DNA from: Burkholderiales bacterium RIFOXYD12_FULL_59_19
GTDB lineage: Bacteria > Pseudomonadota > Gammaproteobacteria > Burkholderiales > Burkholderiaceae_C
Reading direction: 5' to 3'
Assembly (NCBI GenBank): GCA_001771065.1
Contig: MESQ01000067.1
Location: forward strand, 1 to 64,000
Length of the DNA: 64,000 bases
Part shown: in pieces, positions 1 to 9,185 of the stretch
Numbering within the stretch: position 1 is the first letter of the stretch
Layout: every line of letters starts with the position of its first letter
Made by a program: the position numbers and the translations under genes
The notes under the pieces: generated by a model
What the model saw: only the letters and a program-made list of their open reading frames with translations
The model's database searches: none
What the model was told of the DNA's origin: nothing

Positions 1-2613
1 GCTCTTTTCTATCGCCAGGTTGCCCTTGACGCCAAAGAAACCAAACACGTCCAGCTCAAGGTTGCCACTGGCTTGCAGTAATTCACCCTTGGCGGCATCG
101 GCCGACACATTGAGAGTTTTGCCATCGAGCGTGATGCCCATGGCATGGCTGCCTGAGAAGTCTGCGACACGTTGCTGGTTGCTGGCGGTGTTGTAGGTCA
201 GCGCCAGTGCGTTGGCGGCCAGAGTGAAATCCGCAATACCGGACAAACTGGCCGCGCCCAGGGTACCGGACAAACTCTTCCACTGGTTGAGGGCATTGTC
301 TGTATCAGAGAACAGACCCAGCACAAACTCCAGCCCGGTCGCCTGCAGACCAATAAAACTGCTCTCACCGGGGTTCAGGCCCACAGCGGCGGACAAACCG
401 GTACCAGCCACCCATATCTGGCTGGCGCTGCGGGTGCTGCCATCGGCCAGCGTCAGGGTAGCCGGTTGACCTGCCCAGCGTACCACCAGGGCGCCTGAGG
501 CCTGAATGAAGCCCGCCAGAGTCAGCTCGGCCCCAACAATTGACAGCTCTTGTGCGCCCGCTTGCATGGTGCTGCCAAAGGTGTGGGACTGACCTGCAGC
601 GGTGATGCTGGACCCACTGGCATCTGCGGTCGTTTCGTTCAGGCGCAGGGTGACCGCGCTGGCCGAAACCGCCACGTCATCACCCAAACTGGCGCTGAGC
701 GCACCACTGGCTTCGAGCACGCGGCCCGCTGCCGAAACGGATAAACCCAAATTGGCGTTTGATACACCCACCGCCATGCTGCCCGCGCCCACTTGAGCCG
801 AGGCATTTTTTGCCACAACCCGCATGGCGTTGATGCTGGCATCTTTTTCAAACGCAAAATTACCACCGATGCTCAGTCCCGAACCCAGATTGGCTGACAA
901 GCCGGTGACGCCGACGGCCTGCAGATTGCTTGACGCCGCCACATCCTCAAAGGTGTAGCTGAAATCGCCCGCAAAGCTGAGCGTGCGCCCGGTCTGCAAA
1001 ACACCGGTGTTATTGAAGACAACCCGCGCCGAAGACGCACTGACGCTGGCAAAACCGCCGCCGCTCAGACTCAAGGCGCCCACCGCCTCAAACACCAGGC
1101 CCGACGCATCCGAAACCAGGCCAAACGCGCCACTGCTTAATCCTGCCGACATGCCGCCCGCGGCCAAGCTGGCGCTGACATCACGACCAGCCATGACAAA
1201 GGCACTGTCAAGAATCGACACGCCCACGGTGGCGCTCAAAGACACGTCACCGACCGAACCGGCCAGCGTGCCCGATGCCAGCAGGAACTCACCTTTAGCG
1301 CCATCACTGTTAAAGGTGCTGCTGCCGACGGTAATCGGGGTGGCGGACAGGTTGAGCAAGCTGTTGTTGGCACTGCCGTCAGTCAAATTACCATAACCCC
1401 AGTTCACATCAAGCGCCAGATTGCTGCCTGACAAGCTGAGTCCAGCGATACCGCTGATGCTGGCACTGTCCAAAGTCCCCTGGCCCATGACCCAGCCGTA
1501 ACCGGTGTTTTTGGCCTGCACAAAGGCCAGATTCAAGTTGAGCCCGCTGAGCGTCAGGCCTTTGCCCGACACCCCCATGAAACCATCGAGGTTGCTGGCG
1601 CTCAAGCTCCAGATGTTGGTATTCAGGGCACTGCCACCCGCCGGGGTCAGGCTTTCATCGGCGTTGTAGCCCAGGGTGAAGCTGCCGCTGGCGGTCAGGG
1701 TGTTGGCAAGGTTCAGGTTACCGCTGAAAGTGACCGGCGCGAGATCCTGAAAATAGTTGTAGTTGAGCCATTGCCCGATCTGGTTGGTCTGGTCCACGCC
1801 CAAACCCAAGGCATCGGCGGGATCAGCATCCAACGCATCGAGCACGAAGTCGATCGACGGATCAATCGTATGAGCCGTCAGGGTCAGGCTGGTGGCGTTT
1901 TGGGTAACCTCAAAATAAAGGCCTTCATTGGTCTTGAGCAAGCCGGATCCCACGTCAAACTTGCCCGTGACCGAGCCAAAGTTCATGACGTTGAAAACCT
2001 GACCATCCTGCGGCTTGTACCCACCCCACAAGTCCACAGCCAACGTGCCATCAAGCACCGCTGCGCCACTGATATTGAACTGATCGTAATGACCATCCCC
2101 GGTGCCAGCCGTGTCGCCACCAATCTCGATCAGCAGCGTACCACTGGCATCCTGGGTGAAGCTGGTCACGTTTTCAACCCCGGGCGAATAACCCGGGCTG
2201 ACCACACCCATATTGAACAAATCAACATCCAGCGAACCACTGCCCCCCAGCACCTCATTGGCAGCCACCCGCAAGGAGGCGTCCATGAAGCCCGCCTGCA
2301 ACGCCATCTGACCGATATCGAATAACACCGCATCGACGGCAAAGTTTTTGGCCGAGCTGTTGGCTGCCGGGTTGGACAGCAGCCGCGCCATCATGGGCAC
2401 CGAAATCGACGGACTGCTGTTTTCTTGGGCCGCAGCATAGGCTTCGCTGATGCTTTGAATATCGTGGCGATCCGGTGCAAGTGCAATCAGCGCGGGCGCA
2501 AAAATGGGGTCAGCAGACAGCAAAACCCGTGGTTCCAGAGGCTCAATCCGAAAGGCGTCACGGCGCATCGCATCGCGAATCCGCGCTGCTACCGATTTTT
2601 TGATTGCTTTCAT
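1..2613 (-). CDS. LEPR-xLL giant repetitive protein (N-terminal part; cut by left window edge)
   Basis: The minus-strand frame starting at ATG 2613 stays open for 871 codons to the window edge, so only the N-terminal part is present. After a basic leader (MKAIKKSVAARIRDAMRR) it carries LEPRVLLSADP at about residues 26-36, the signature of the LEPR-XLL family: very large repetitive proteins of proteobacteria thought to be exported or surface-associated. The rest is Gly/Ser/Ala/Val-rich with no cysteine-rich or catalytic motif. A segment around residues 140-200 (SPGVENV, GTLAVDLWGGY) resembles beta-helix/autotransporter-type passenger strands. Further on, loosely repeated blocks such as GSVGDVSLSATVGVS and SLGDDVAVSASAVT recur. 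No classical Sec signal is obvious; type I export is an inference from the family. The ORF track omits it because it lacks a stop inside the window. Confidence 0.8.
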   Translation of the reverse strand, partial: MKAIKKSVAARIRDAMRRDAFRIEPLEPRVLLSADPIFAPALIALAPDRHDIQSISEAYAAAQENSSPSISVPMMARLLSNPAANSSAKNFAVDAVLFDIGQMALQAGFMDASLRVAANEVLGGSGSLDVDLFNMGVVSPGYSPGVENVTSFTQDASGTLLIEIGGDTAGTGDGHYDQFNISGAAVLDGTLAVDLWGGYKPQDGQVFNVMNFGSVTGKFDVGSGLLKTNEGLYFEVTQNATSLTLTAHTIDPSIDFVLDALDADPADALGLGVDQTNQIGQWLNYNYFQDLAPVTFSGNLNLANTLTASGSFTLGYNADESLTPAGGSALNTNIWSLSASNLDGFMGVSGKGLTLSGLNLNLAFVQAKNTGYGWVMGQGTLDSASISGIAGLSLSGSNLALDVNWGYGNLTDGSANNSLLNLSATPITVGSSTFNSDGAKGEFLLASGTLAGSVGDVSLSATVGVSILDSAFVMAGRDVSASLAAGGMSAGLSSGAFGLVSDASGLVFEAVGALSLSGGGFASVSASSARVVFNNTGVLQTGRTLSFAGDFSYTFEDVAASSNLQAVGVTGLSANLGSGLSIGGNFAFEKDASINAMRVVAKNASAQVGAGSMAVGVSNANLGLSVSAAGRVLEASGALSASLGDDVAVSASAVTLRLNETTADASGSSITAAGQSHTFGSTMQAGAQELSIVGAELTLAGFIQASGALVVRWAGQPATLTLADGSTRSASQIWVAGTGLSAAVGLNPGESSFIGLQATGLEFVLGLFSDTDNALNQWKSLSGTLGAASLSGIADFTLAANALALTYNTASNQQRVADFSGSHAMGITLDGKTLNVSADAAKGELLQASGNLELDVFGFFGVKGNLAIEKS

Positions 2614-2657
2614 GTCTGCACCCCACCGAAATTCAAAAATTAACGAACAATTTGGGA

Positions 2658-2687
2658 ATTATCATTGATTAATTAGACATTCAACAA
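2658..2687 (-). promoter_or_regulatory. candidate sigma-70 promoter of the LEPR-xLL gene
   Basis: On the minus strand TTGTTG is followed after 18 nt by GATAAT in the AT-rich leader, about 45 nt before the ATG at 2613. The match to the housekeeping consensus is moderate and only positional evidence supports it. Confidence 0.3.
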
Positions 2688-2754
2688 CCCAATCTCGCAA
2701 TCGGTTTTTACTGGCCTGCAAACCCTCCCATCAAGCAACTACATTACTTGTCAC

Positions 2755-3003
2755 TTATTTATAAAAAGCCTCCACCTTGCCTTTGAGCTTGATCAGCAGC
2801 GGGTTGCCCTTGCGGTCGCGCGTTTTGCCAGCGGGCACCTTGACCCAGCCTTCACTGACGCAGTATTCCTCTACGTTGAAGAGTTCCTTTTCATTGAGCC
2901 GAATGCCAATATCATGCTCAAACACGGCCGCCACGTGGTGCGGACTGCGGGCGTCTGAAGACAGGTGGTCGGGAAGCTCGGGTTTTTGTGGGGTGTCGGT
3001 CAT
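2755..3003 (-). CDS. DUF3297 family protein
   Basis: An 82-residue protein matching the conserved small DUF3297 family over its whole length: SSDARSPHHVAAVFEHDIGI near the N-terminus, EEYCVSEGWVKVPAGK in the middle and LKGKVEAFYK at the C-terminus. The family is widespread in proteobacteria, cytoplasmic by composition and has no known function. It lies 82 nt downstream of the yihY-like gene on the same strand and could be co-transcribed with it. The ATG at 3003 is the natural start. Confidence 0.85.
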   Translation of the reverse strand: MTDTPQKPELPDHLSSDARSPHHVAAVFEHDIGIRLNEKELFNVEEYCVSEGWVKVPAGKTRDRKGNPLLIKLKGKVEAFYK

Positions 3004-3085
3004 GGGGTACTTCTTTGGCTATCAAAATGAAAGGGGTGAAAGGAGCCTATTTTCCAACATTCGGCAGCGGCAAATTCCAGACGTC

Positions 3086-4324
3086 TCACAGCGCCTGACG
3101 CATCGTCATTTCCTGCCAGCGTCCGTTTTCCCACAAATGCAGGGTACTGGGCTCGTAAGGCAACAACAAGGTGTGCAACAAGGCTTGCAACGGCGTGCTG
3201 TCGGGGTCGGCCAGCAGCACGTAACGCGCTTCGCCGTCGGCGCACTCTTCCTGCAACTGGCCAACCCAGTCCAGCGCCAACAAGGCCTCCATCACGGGCT
3301 CTAGCTGCAGGGCATCCACCTTGAGCGAATGCGTCAGCGCGGCCATGGTCAAACCTTTATCGGGCTTGATGCGCAGCGGCGCCAAATGCTGCAGCACCTC
3401 GACGGCCAGCAAAAACTGCCAGCCCTGGGCCGTGGCACGACGCTGCACGCCACTGAGCAGGCTGGGCAAATAGGCGGTAATCACCGCGCCAAGCAGCACA
3501 ATGACCCAGCCCACATAAATCCAGATCAGCATGATGGGCAGGGTGGCAAAGGCACCATACAACACCGAATAGGTCGGCACCTTACCTAAATAGAGTACCA
3601 ACAGCTTTTTGGCGGCCTCAAAACCCACCGACACAAACAGGCCACCCACCCAAGCGTGGGCCCAACGCACCTGGGTATTGGGCACATAGCGGTACAGCGC
3701 GGCCAGCCCCAAGGCCAGCAGCACAAATTGCAGGCTGTCCAGCAGCAGTTGCACGCCGCCCGGCAAGCCGCCCACCAGACCTTTGGAGGCCGACAAGGCG
3801 TAAGACGTCAGAGTCAAACTCAGGGCCAGCAAAATGGGGCCAAGCGTCATCACCGCCCAGTACACCAGCACCCTTTGCCCCAGCGGGCGCGATTTGCGTA
3901 CCCGCCAAATGGCATTCAAGGTGCGGTCGATGGTCAAAATCAGGGCCAATGCGGTGATGAACAACACGGCCAGACCGACGCCACCAAGCTTGCTCGCCTT
4001 GCCAGCAAACTGCGTCAGGTAGCCCAGTACCTGGCGTGCAATGGTGTCGGGAATCAGGCTTTCAATCAGCCACTGCTGCAGCACCCCCTGGAACTTGGCA
4101 AACATGGGGAACGCGGTGAACACCGCCAGCAGCACCGTGACCAGCGGCACCAGCGCAATGGTGGTGGTAAAGGTCAGGCTACTGGCGGTGAGCCCCAAAC
4201 GGTCTTCACGAAAGCGCTCGCGCAGGGTGTGGGCGGTATTTTTCCAGGGAAAATTGGACAGGTCATTTAAAAAGACATCCAGCCTCTGGGGCCAGCTTAT
4301 GCGTGCTGTGGGTGATGAACTCAT
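3086..4324 (-). CDS. YihY/UPF0761 family inner-membrane protein
   Basis: A 412-residue membrane protein with about six hydrophobic segments between residues 45 and 300 (for example IALVPLVTVLLAVFTAF and VLFITALALILTIDRTLNAIW). The LTASSLTFTTTIALVPL region and the NAIWRV segment are typical of the YihY (formerly ribonuclease BN-like) family. The approximately 110-residue hydrophilic C-terminal part is longer than in the E. coli protein but usual for betaproteobacterial homologues. Function is unknown; it is not the tRNA nuclease despite old annotations. It diverges from the DUF2069 gene with only 21 nt between start codons. Confidence 0.88.
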   Translation of the reverse strand: MSSSPTARISWPQRLDVFLNDLSNFPWKNTAHTLRERFREDRLGLTASSLTFTTTIALVPLVTVLLAVFTAFPMFAKFQGVLQQWLIESLIPDTIARQVLGYLTQFAGKASKLGGVGLAVLFITALALILTIDRTLNAIWRVRKSRPLGQRVLVYWAVMTLGPILLALSLTLTSYALSASKGLVGGLPGGVQLLLDSLQFVLLALGLAALYRYVPNTQVRWAHAWVGGLFVSVGFEAAKKLLVLYLGKVPTYSVLYGAFATLPIMLIWIYVGWVIVLLGAVITAYLPSLLSGVQRRATAQGWQFLLAVEVLQHLAPLRIKPDKGLTMAALTHSLKVDALQLEPVMEALLALDWVGQLQEECADGEARYVLLADPDSTPLQALLHTLLLPYEPSTLHLWENGRWQEMTMRQAL

Positions 4325-4345
4325 GGCCGCTATGATGCCATTGTC

Positions 4346-4798
4346 ATGAACACTTTTCCCACCCCTCCCCCAACACCTGCCACCCCCGGCGTGGCCTTGA
4401 CCCGAATTTTGGCCGTGGGCAGCCTGCTGGGCCTCATTGCCCTGGGCCTGGCCTGGGAACTGCTGCTGGCGCCACTGCGTCCGGGTGGCTCCTGGCTAGC
4501 GCTCAAGGTATTGCCACTGTGCCTGCCATTGGCGGGTTTGCTCAAAAACCGCATGTACACCTACCGCTGGGTCAGTTTGCTGGTGTGGCTGTACTTTACC
4601 GAAGGCGCGGTGCGCGCCTACAGCGACGCCGCGCCCGGCAACACCCTGGCGATGGTGGAAGTTGCCCTGTGCCTGACCCTGTTTACTGCTTGCGCGCTGC
4701 ATGTGCGCTTGCGCCTGAAGAACGCCGCCGAGGCAGCCAAGCCAGCCCTTGAGACCCCAGATCCCTCCGCATCCAGCCATGCAAAACCTGCTCTCTGA
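4346..4798 (+). CDS. DUF2069 family small integral membrane protein
   Basis: A 150-residue protein with four predicted membrane segments (VGSLLGLIALGLAWELLL, LKVLPLCLPLAGLL, WVSLLVWLYFTEGAVRAY, VEVALCLTLFTACALHV) and a charged, Ala/Pro-rich tail. The LxxxPLxLPLxGLLKxRxYTYRWxSLLVWLYFTEG pattern is characteristic of DUF2069, a family of unknown function common in beta- and gammaproteobacteria. Its last 20 nt overlap the start of the FAD oxidoreductase, suggesting translational coupling. Confidence 0.85.
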   Translation: MNTFPTPPPTPATPGVALTRILAVGSLLGLIALGLAWELLLAPLRPGGSWLALKVLPLCLPLAGLLKNRMYTYRWVSLLVWLYFTEGAVRAYSDAAPGNTLAMVEVALCLTLFTACALHVRLRLKNAAEAAKPALETPDPSASSHAKPAL

Positions 4799-6218
4799 AC
4801 TCAAAGCCATCGTCGGCAGCGCCCACGTGCTGACCGAAGGCGACCTCAGCGCCTGGACCCAGGACTGGCGCAAACGCACTTCGGGCAAGGCCCTGGCCGT
4901 GGTGCGGCCAGCTTGTACCGACGAGGTCGCCCGGGTGGTCAAGGCCTGCGCTGAATTTTTGACGCAGCACCCCGACAGCGGCCTGAGCGTCGTGCCGCAA
5001 GGTGGCAACACCGGGCTGGTGGTGGGTTCCACACCCGACGAGTCGGGCCGGCAAATCGTGCTGAGCCTGCAACGCCTGAATGCGGTGCGCAACATTGATG
5101 CGGCCAACCTGACCATGACGGTGGAAGCCGGCTGCATTTTGCAAACGGTACAGGAGCAGGCCCAGGCCGCAGGTTTCTGGTTTCCGCTGAGCCTGGCGGC
5201 CGAAGGCTCGTGCACCATTGGTGGCAATCTGGGCACCAACGCCGGCGGCACCCAGGTACTGCGCTTTGGCAATACCCGTGACCTGTGCCTGGGATTGGAG
5301 GTGGTGACGCCGCAAGGTGAAGTCTGGCAGGGCTTGAGCGGCCTGCGCAAGGACAACACCGGTTACGACCTGAAAAACCTCTACATTGGCGCCGAGGGTA
5401 CGCTGGGTATCATCACCGCCGCCACACTCAAGCTGTACCCGAGCCCCAAGGCGCAGCTCACCGCCTGGGCTGCCGTGCCCTCAATGGAAGCTGCGGTGCG
5501 ACTGCTGGGCATGGCGCACCAGCACCTGGGCGCCAGCCTGACCGGCTTTGAGCTAATGGGCCAGTTTGCCCTGAGCCTGGTGGCCAAACACTTTAGTAAT
5601 TTACGCGTGCCGCTGTACCGGAGCAACGCCTTTTGCGTGCTGCTGGAGAACGCCGATGCCGAATCCGAAGCCCATGCCCGGGCACAGTTAGAGGGCTTGC
5701 TGGAAGCCGCGCTGGAAGCTGGTTGCGTGACCGACGCCGTGGTAGCCGAAAACCTCACGCAGGCGCAAAGCCTTTGGCAGATCCGCGAAAGCATTCCGCT
5801 GGCGCAAGCACAGGAGGGCCTCAACATCAAACACGACATTTCGGTGCCGGTGTCTGCCATGGCGACCTTTGTCGCCGGGACCGATGCCCTGCTGGCGCAA
5901 GCCATTCCTCACGTGCGGCTGGTCAACTTTGGCCACCTGGGCGACGGCAACCTGCACTACAACGTACAGGCCCCCGAGGGGCAGGACGCCGCTGTTTTTT
6001 TGCGCGAGCAGGAAGTACACGTCAACCGGATCGTGTTCGACGCGGTGCAGGCCCATGGTGGCTCCATTTCGGCCGAACACGGCGTAGGCAGCCTCAAGGT
6101 GGATCACCTGACCCACTACAAATCGCCCGTGGCGCTACACACCATGCGCGCAATCAAACAGGCACTGGACCCGCAAAACTTGCTGAACCCGGGTCGGGTG
6201 GTGCGGCTCAGGCGGTAG
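4779..6218 (+). CDS. FAD-linked oxidoreductase of the D-lactate/D-2-hydroxyglutarate dehydrogenase family
   Basis: A 479-residue protein when started at ATG 4779; the ORF-track start at 4749 is a TTG inside the previous gene and less likely. Residues ~35-215 form a PCMH/FAD_binding_4 domain (VVPQGGNTGLVVGST, GTNAGGTQVLRFGNTRDL). The C-terminal FAD-oxidase_C domain carries NFGHLGDGNLHYNV and SAEHGVGSLK, the His-rich motifs that bind metal and substrate in GlcD, D-LDH and D2HGDH enzymes. It should oxidise a D-2-hydroxy acid to the 2-oxo acid in the cytoplasm, passing electrons to ETF or quinone; the exact substrate (D-lactate, D-2-hydroxyglutarate or glycolate) cannot be told from the sequence. 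No GlcE/GlcF partners are adjacent. Confidence 0.88.
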   Translation: MQNLLSELKAIVGSAHVLTEGDLSAWTQDWRKRTSGKALAVVRPACTDEVARVVKACAEFLTQHPDSGLSVVPQGGNTGLVVGSTPDESGRQIVLSLQRLNAVRNIDAANLTMTVEAGCILQTVQEQAQAAGFWFPLSLAAEGSCTIGGNLGTNAGGTQVLRFGNTRDLCLGLEVVTPQGEVWQGLSGLRKDNTGYDLKNLYIGAEGTLGIITAATLKLYPSPKAQLTAWAAVPSMEAAVRLLGMAHQHLGASLTGFELMGQFALSLVAKHFSNLRVPLYRSNAFCVLLENADAESEAHARAQLEGLLEAALEAGCVTDAVVAENLTQAQSLWQIRESIPLAQAQEGLNIKHDISVPVSAMATFVAGTDALLAQAIPHVRLVNFGHLGDGNLHYNVQAPEGQDAAVFLREQEVHVNRIVFDAVQAHGGSISAEHGVGSLKVDHLTHYKSPVALHTMRAIKQALDPQNLLNPGRVVRLRR

Positions 6219-6447
6219 GCGCGGCGCCATCGCCTGGAAGGCCCCGTCTGCTGGATCTTTTAAGTGACGCAGATGCGTCTCTGGGTTGGATTCAACACGA
6301 CGTGTGCTCGCTATGTGGAGGAATCACAGTAACCAAGGGTTTGCCCTGTAAGTAGTCAGCTATTACCTGCTGCACTGTTTTTGGTGAAATACTTCCTTGG
6401 TCATTTGCACAAAGTATGCAGATGCGAATAACCCACTGGAGACAATT

Positions 6448-7077
6448 ATGCGTGTGATTGCCATTGCGAAAGCGAGCCCCGAGCTTGGCGGCTGTGACGA
6501 AGAAGGCGGTGTAATCCGCAAGATAACCCTGCCGCTGGCGCGGCGTGAATTTCTCAAAGGTTCCGGCGTGCTATTCGGCTCGCTGGCGGTCGGTACGCTG
6601 CTGGCGGGTTTGGCTCCATCCAGCGCTTGGGCACTGGAACTCAAGACGCTTTCCAGCGAGCAAGGGCAAACCCTGATGGCTATGGGACGCATTCTCTTTC
6701 CGCACAAAAAACTGCCTGACGCTGTGTACGCCCTGCTGGCAAAGGACCTTGACGCCAAAGCCGACACCGACGCTGCTTCCGCCAAGTTGCTGAAAGACGG
6801 TGCGGCCTGGCTCAATCAGTCGGCAGCTGGCAATTTCGCCAAAGCCAGCCGGGCCACGCGCGAGCAAATCGTGCGCGGCATGGAAGGCACCGCGTTTTTT
6901 GCCATGGTGCGTGGCCAGTGCGTAACCTCACTCTATGACAACGACATGGCCTACGCCGTCTTCGGCTATCCGGGCTCGGCTTGGGAGAAAGGCGGCTACA
7001 TCACCCGCGGCTTTCAGGACCTGAAGTGGTTGCCGGCCCCCTCCAAGGAAGCCAGCCCACCGCCCTACATGGGCTAA
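6448..7077 (+). CDS. Tat-exported gluconate 2-dehydrogenase subunit 3-like protein
   Basis: A 209-residue protein using ATG 6448, preceded by GGAGA at suitable spacing; the track's upstream TTG start has no such support. About 30 residues in, a twin-arginine signal ARREFLKG is followed by a hydrophobic stretch and a cleavage site near SSAWA. The mature part matches the small (gamma) subunit of membrane-bound gluconate/alcohol dehydrogenases: a helical chaperone-like subunit that is exported together with a folded FAD-containing GMC partner. The next gene (41 nt downstream) is exactly such a GMC flavoprotein. The N-terminal region ahead of the RR motif is unusually long for a Tat signal. Confidence 0.82.
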   Translation: MRVIAIAKASPELGGCDEEGGVIRKITLPLARREFLKGSGVLFGSLAVGTLLAGLAPSSAWALELKTLSSEQGQTLMAMGRILFPHKKLPDAVYALLAKDLDAKADTDAASAKLLKDGAAWLNQSAAGNFAKASRATREQIVRGMEGTAFFAMVRGQCVTSLYDNDMAYAVFGYPGSAWEKGGYITRGFQDLKWLPAPSKEASPPPYMG

Positions 7078-7117
7078 GCCATCGCGACAGAAAACCAACT
7101 AAATTCCGGAGATAGAC

Positions 7118-8686
7118 ATGGCTAAATTTGATTTCGCAGACGACTCGATCGTCCTTATCATCGGCTCGGGCGCGGGCGGCGGCACGCTGGCCAACGAGCT
7201 CTGTCAAAAAGGCATCAAAGTTGTGGTCCTTGAAGCGGGCGCAATGCAGTCCCAGGCGTCTTTCATCAATGACGAGTGGAAGTCCTTCAGCCAGTTGGCC
7301 TGGCTGGACAAGCGCACCACGTCAGGCTCCTGGCGCGTGGCCAAGGACTTTGCCGGTCTGCCCGCGTGGATTTGCAAGACCGTCGGCGGTACCACCACCC
7401 ACTGGGCTGGCGCCTCGCTGCGATTTCAGGAGCATGAGTTTCGCGCCAGGTCGGTTTACGGCGAGGTTAAAGGCGCAAACTTGTTGGATTGGCCCATTAC
7501 CCTGAAGGACCTGGAGCCCTACTACGCCAAGGCTGAATACAAAATGGGAGTAACCCGCACCAACGGCATTTCCGGCTTGCCCGGCAACAACAACTTCAAG
7601 GTCATGCATGCTGGCGCTACCAAGCTTGGCTACAAAGAGGTGCACACCGGCAACATGGCCATCAACAGCCAGCCACGTGATGGCCGGGGCCGTTGCATGC
7701 AATTGGGTTTTTGCTTCCAGGGATGCAAAAGCGGTGCCAAGTGGTCCACGCTGTACACCGAGATCCCCAAGGCCGAGGCCACCGGAAATTTTGAAATTCG
7801 CCCACTGTCCCATGTCTCGCGCATTGAGCACAACGCGGCGGGCAAGGTCACTGGCGTGGTCTATTTTGACAAGGACGGCAAGGAACAGCGCCAAAAAGCC
7901 CGCATCGTTTGCGTGGCAGGCAACTCGATCGAGACCCCGCGACTGCTGTTGTTATCAGCCTCCAACATGTTCAAGGACGGTCTGGCCAACTCCTCGGGCC
8001 AGGTCGGGCGCAACTACATGCGCCACATGACGGGCTCGGTGTATGCCGCATTCAAGAATCCGGTGCACATGTACCGCGGCACCACCATGGCCGGCATTGT
8101 GCGCGACGAGGCGGCACACAACCCAAACCGCGGCTTTGCGGGCGGTTACGAATTGGAAACGCTGGCGCTTGGCATTCCGTTCATGGCTGCGTTCCTGAAC
8201 CCAGGTGGCTGGGGTTCAGAGTTCACTTGGTGGATGGACCGCTACACCAACCTGGCAGGCATGTGGCTGGTGGGGGAAGACATGCCACGCGAAACCAATC
8301 GCGTCACGCTCAACACCAATGTCAAGGACCAATGGGGTAACTACGCGCCCAATGTGCACTTTGACGACCATGACAATGACATCGCCATGCGCAACCACGC
8401 CTTCACCCAGGCAGAGCGTATCTACGAGGCGGCTGGCTCGATCAAATCGTTCCGCACGCCGCCGTACCCGTCGACCCATAACATGGGCACCAGCCGCATG
8501 AGCGCCCAAGCACAGGATGGCGTGGTGAACAAATGGGGCCAAACCCATGACATTCCCAACCTGTTCATCAGCGACGGCAGCCAGTTCACTACCGGGGGTG
8601 CGGAAAATCCGACACTGACCATCGTCACTTTGGCGATTCGTCAGGCAGACTACATCGCCCAGCAGATGACAGAGCACGCGATTTAA
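7118..8686 (+). CDS. GMC-family FAD oxidoreductase (gluconate/sorbitol dehydrogenase-like large subunit)
   Basis: A 522-residue flavoprotein. The N-terminus holds the dinucleotide-binding loop IIGSGAGGGTLANEL followed by the acidic end of strand 2 (VVLEAG). The C-terminal GMC_oxred_C domain has THNMGTSRM and GGAENPTLTIVTLA, supplying the His/Asn active-site pair. It lacks its own signal peptide, so it probably rides through the Tat system with the preceding subunit and oxidises a sugar, sugar acid or alcohol in the periplasm. The substrate is not readable. ATG 7118 is preceded by a GGAG box. The dedicated multihaem cytochrome usually third in such operons is absent; a monohaem cytochrome lies three genes further on. 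Confidence 0.88.
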   Translation: MAKFDFADDSIVLIIGSGAGGGTLANELCQKGIKVVVLEAGAMQSQASFINDEWKSFSQLAWLDKRTTSGSWRVAKDFAGLPAWICKTVGGTTTHWAGASLRFQEHEFRARSVYGEVKGANLLDWPITLKDLEPYYAKAEYKMGVTRTNGISGLPGNNNFKVMHAGATKLGYKEVHTGNMAINSQPRDGRGRCMQLGFCFQGCKSGAKWSTLYTEIPKAEATGNFEIRPLSHVSRIEHNAAGKVTGVVYFDKDGKEQRQKARIVCVAGNSIETPRLLLLSASNMFKDGLANSSGQVGRNYMRHMTGSVYAAFKNPVHMYRGTTMAGIVRDEAAHNPNRGFAGGYELETLALGIPFMAAFLNPGGWGSEFTWWMDRYTNLAGMWLVGEDMPRETNRVTLNTNVKDQWGNYAPNVHFDDHDNDIAMRNHAFTQAERIYEAAGSIKSFRTPPYPSTHNMGTSRMSAQAQDGVVNKWGQTHDIPNLFISDGSQFTTGGAENPTLTIVTLAIRQADYIAQQMTEHAI

Positions 8687-8715
8687 CATGTTCCTTTTTA
8701 ATGTTGGAGCCATCC

Positions 8716-9093
8716 ATGTGTGAATATTTCGTCAAGGCTGATCCCATCCAGTATGAACAGCGCTCGCGGACGATTCGGATCAGAAACGTGCTCACCAGTT
8801 TGCGTCTGGAAAACATGGTGTGGGACATCCTGGCCGAAATGGCCGAGGAAGAAGGCTGTACCACCAACGCGCTGATCTCCAAGTTTCACGACGAGATATT
8901 CGCTCATCGGGGCGAGGTCCCCAACTTCGCTTCGTTTTTACGGGTGACCAGCATGCGTTATTTGCGACGTTGCATGCTGGCGCTTGAAAGAATGCAGACC
9001 CCCACCGCGCCTGCGCTAGCCGTGATCAACAACGTTAGCCGGGTGCAGCCGTTTGAACCCGTCCCAAAACCGTTGCTGGCAGTGGGCATGTAA
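8716..9093 (+). CDS. ribbon-helix-helix (RHH_4-type) domain protein
   Basis: A 125-residue protein when started at ATG 8716, which has GGAG 8 nt upstream; the in-frame ATG at 8701 would put that box inside the gene. Residues ~15-80 (RTIRIRNVLTSLRLENMVWDIL, then EEGCTTNALISKFHDE) match the ribbon-helix-helix family PF13467, which is small and putatively DNA binding. The end of the protein is a low-complexity tail. It lies 30 nt after the GMC gene and could be a local regulator or merely co-transcribed; its target is unknown. Confidence 0.75.
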   Translation: MCEYFVKADPIQYEQRSRTIRIRNVLTSLRLENMVWDILAEMAEEEGCTTNALISKFHDEIFAHRGEVPNFASFLRVTSMRYLRRCMLALERMQTPTAPALAVINNVSRVQPFEPVPKPLLAVGM

Positions 9094-9185
9094 TTTCACT
9101 GCCCATCGCAGCGTGGCCAGCGTCGGACCGTCCATCCGATGCTCGTCGGGAACGCTGCTTCAATTTCTTAAGAAAATTTTTTACC

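Noticed and set aside
6219-6447. Regulatory RNA or terminator in the gap after the FAD oxidoreductase
   Set aside because: Only a short GACGCA/TGCGTC palindrome was noticed; there is no T-tract, no aptamer-like consensus and no clear promoter.
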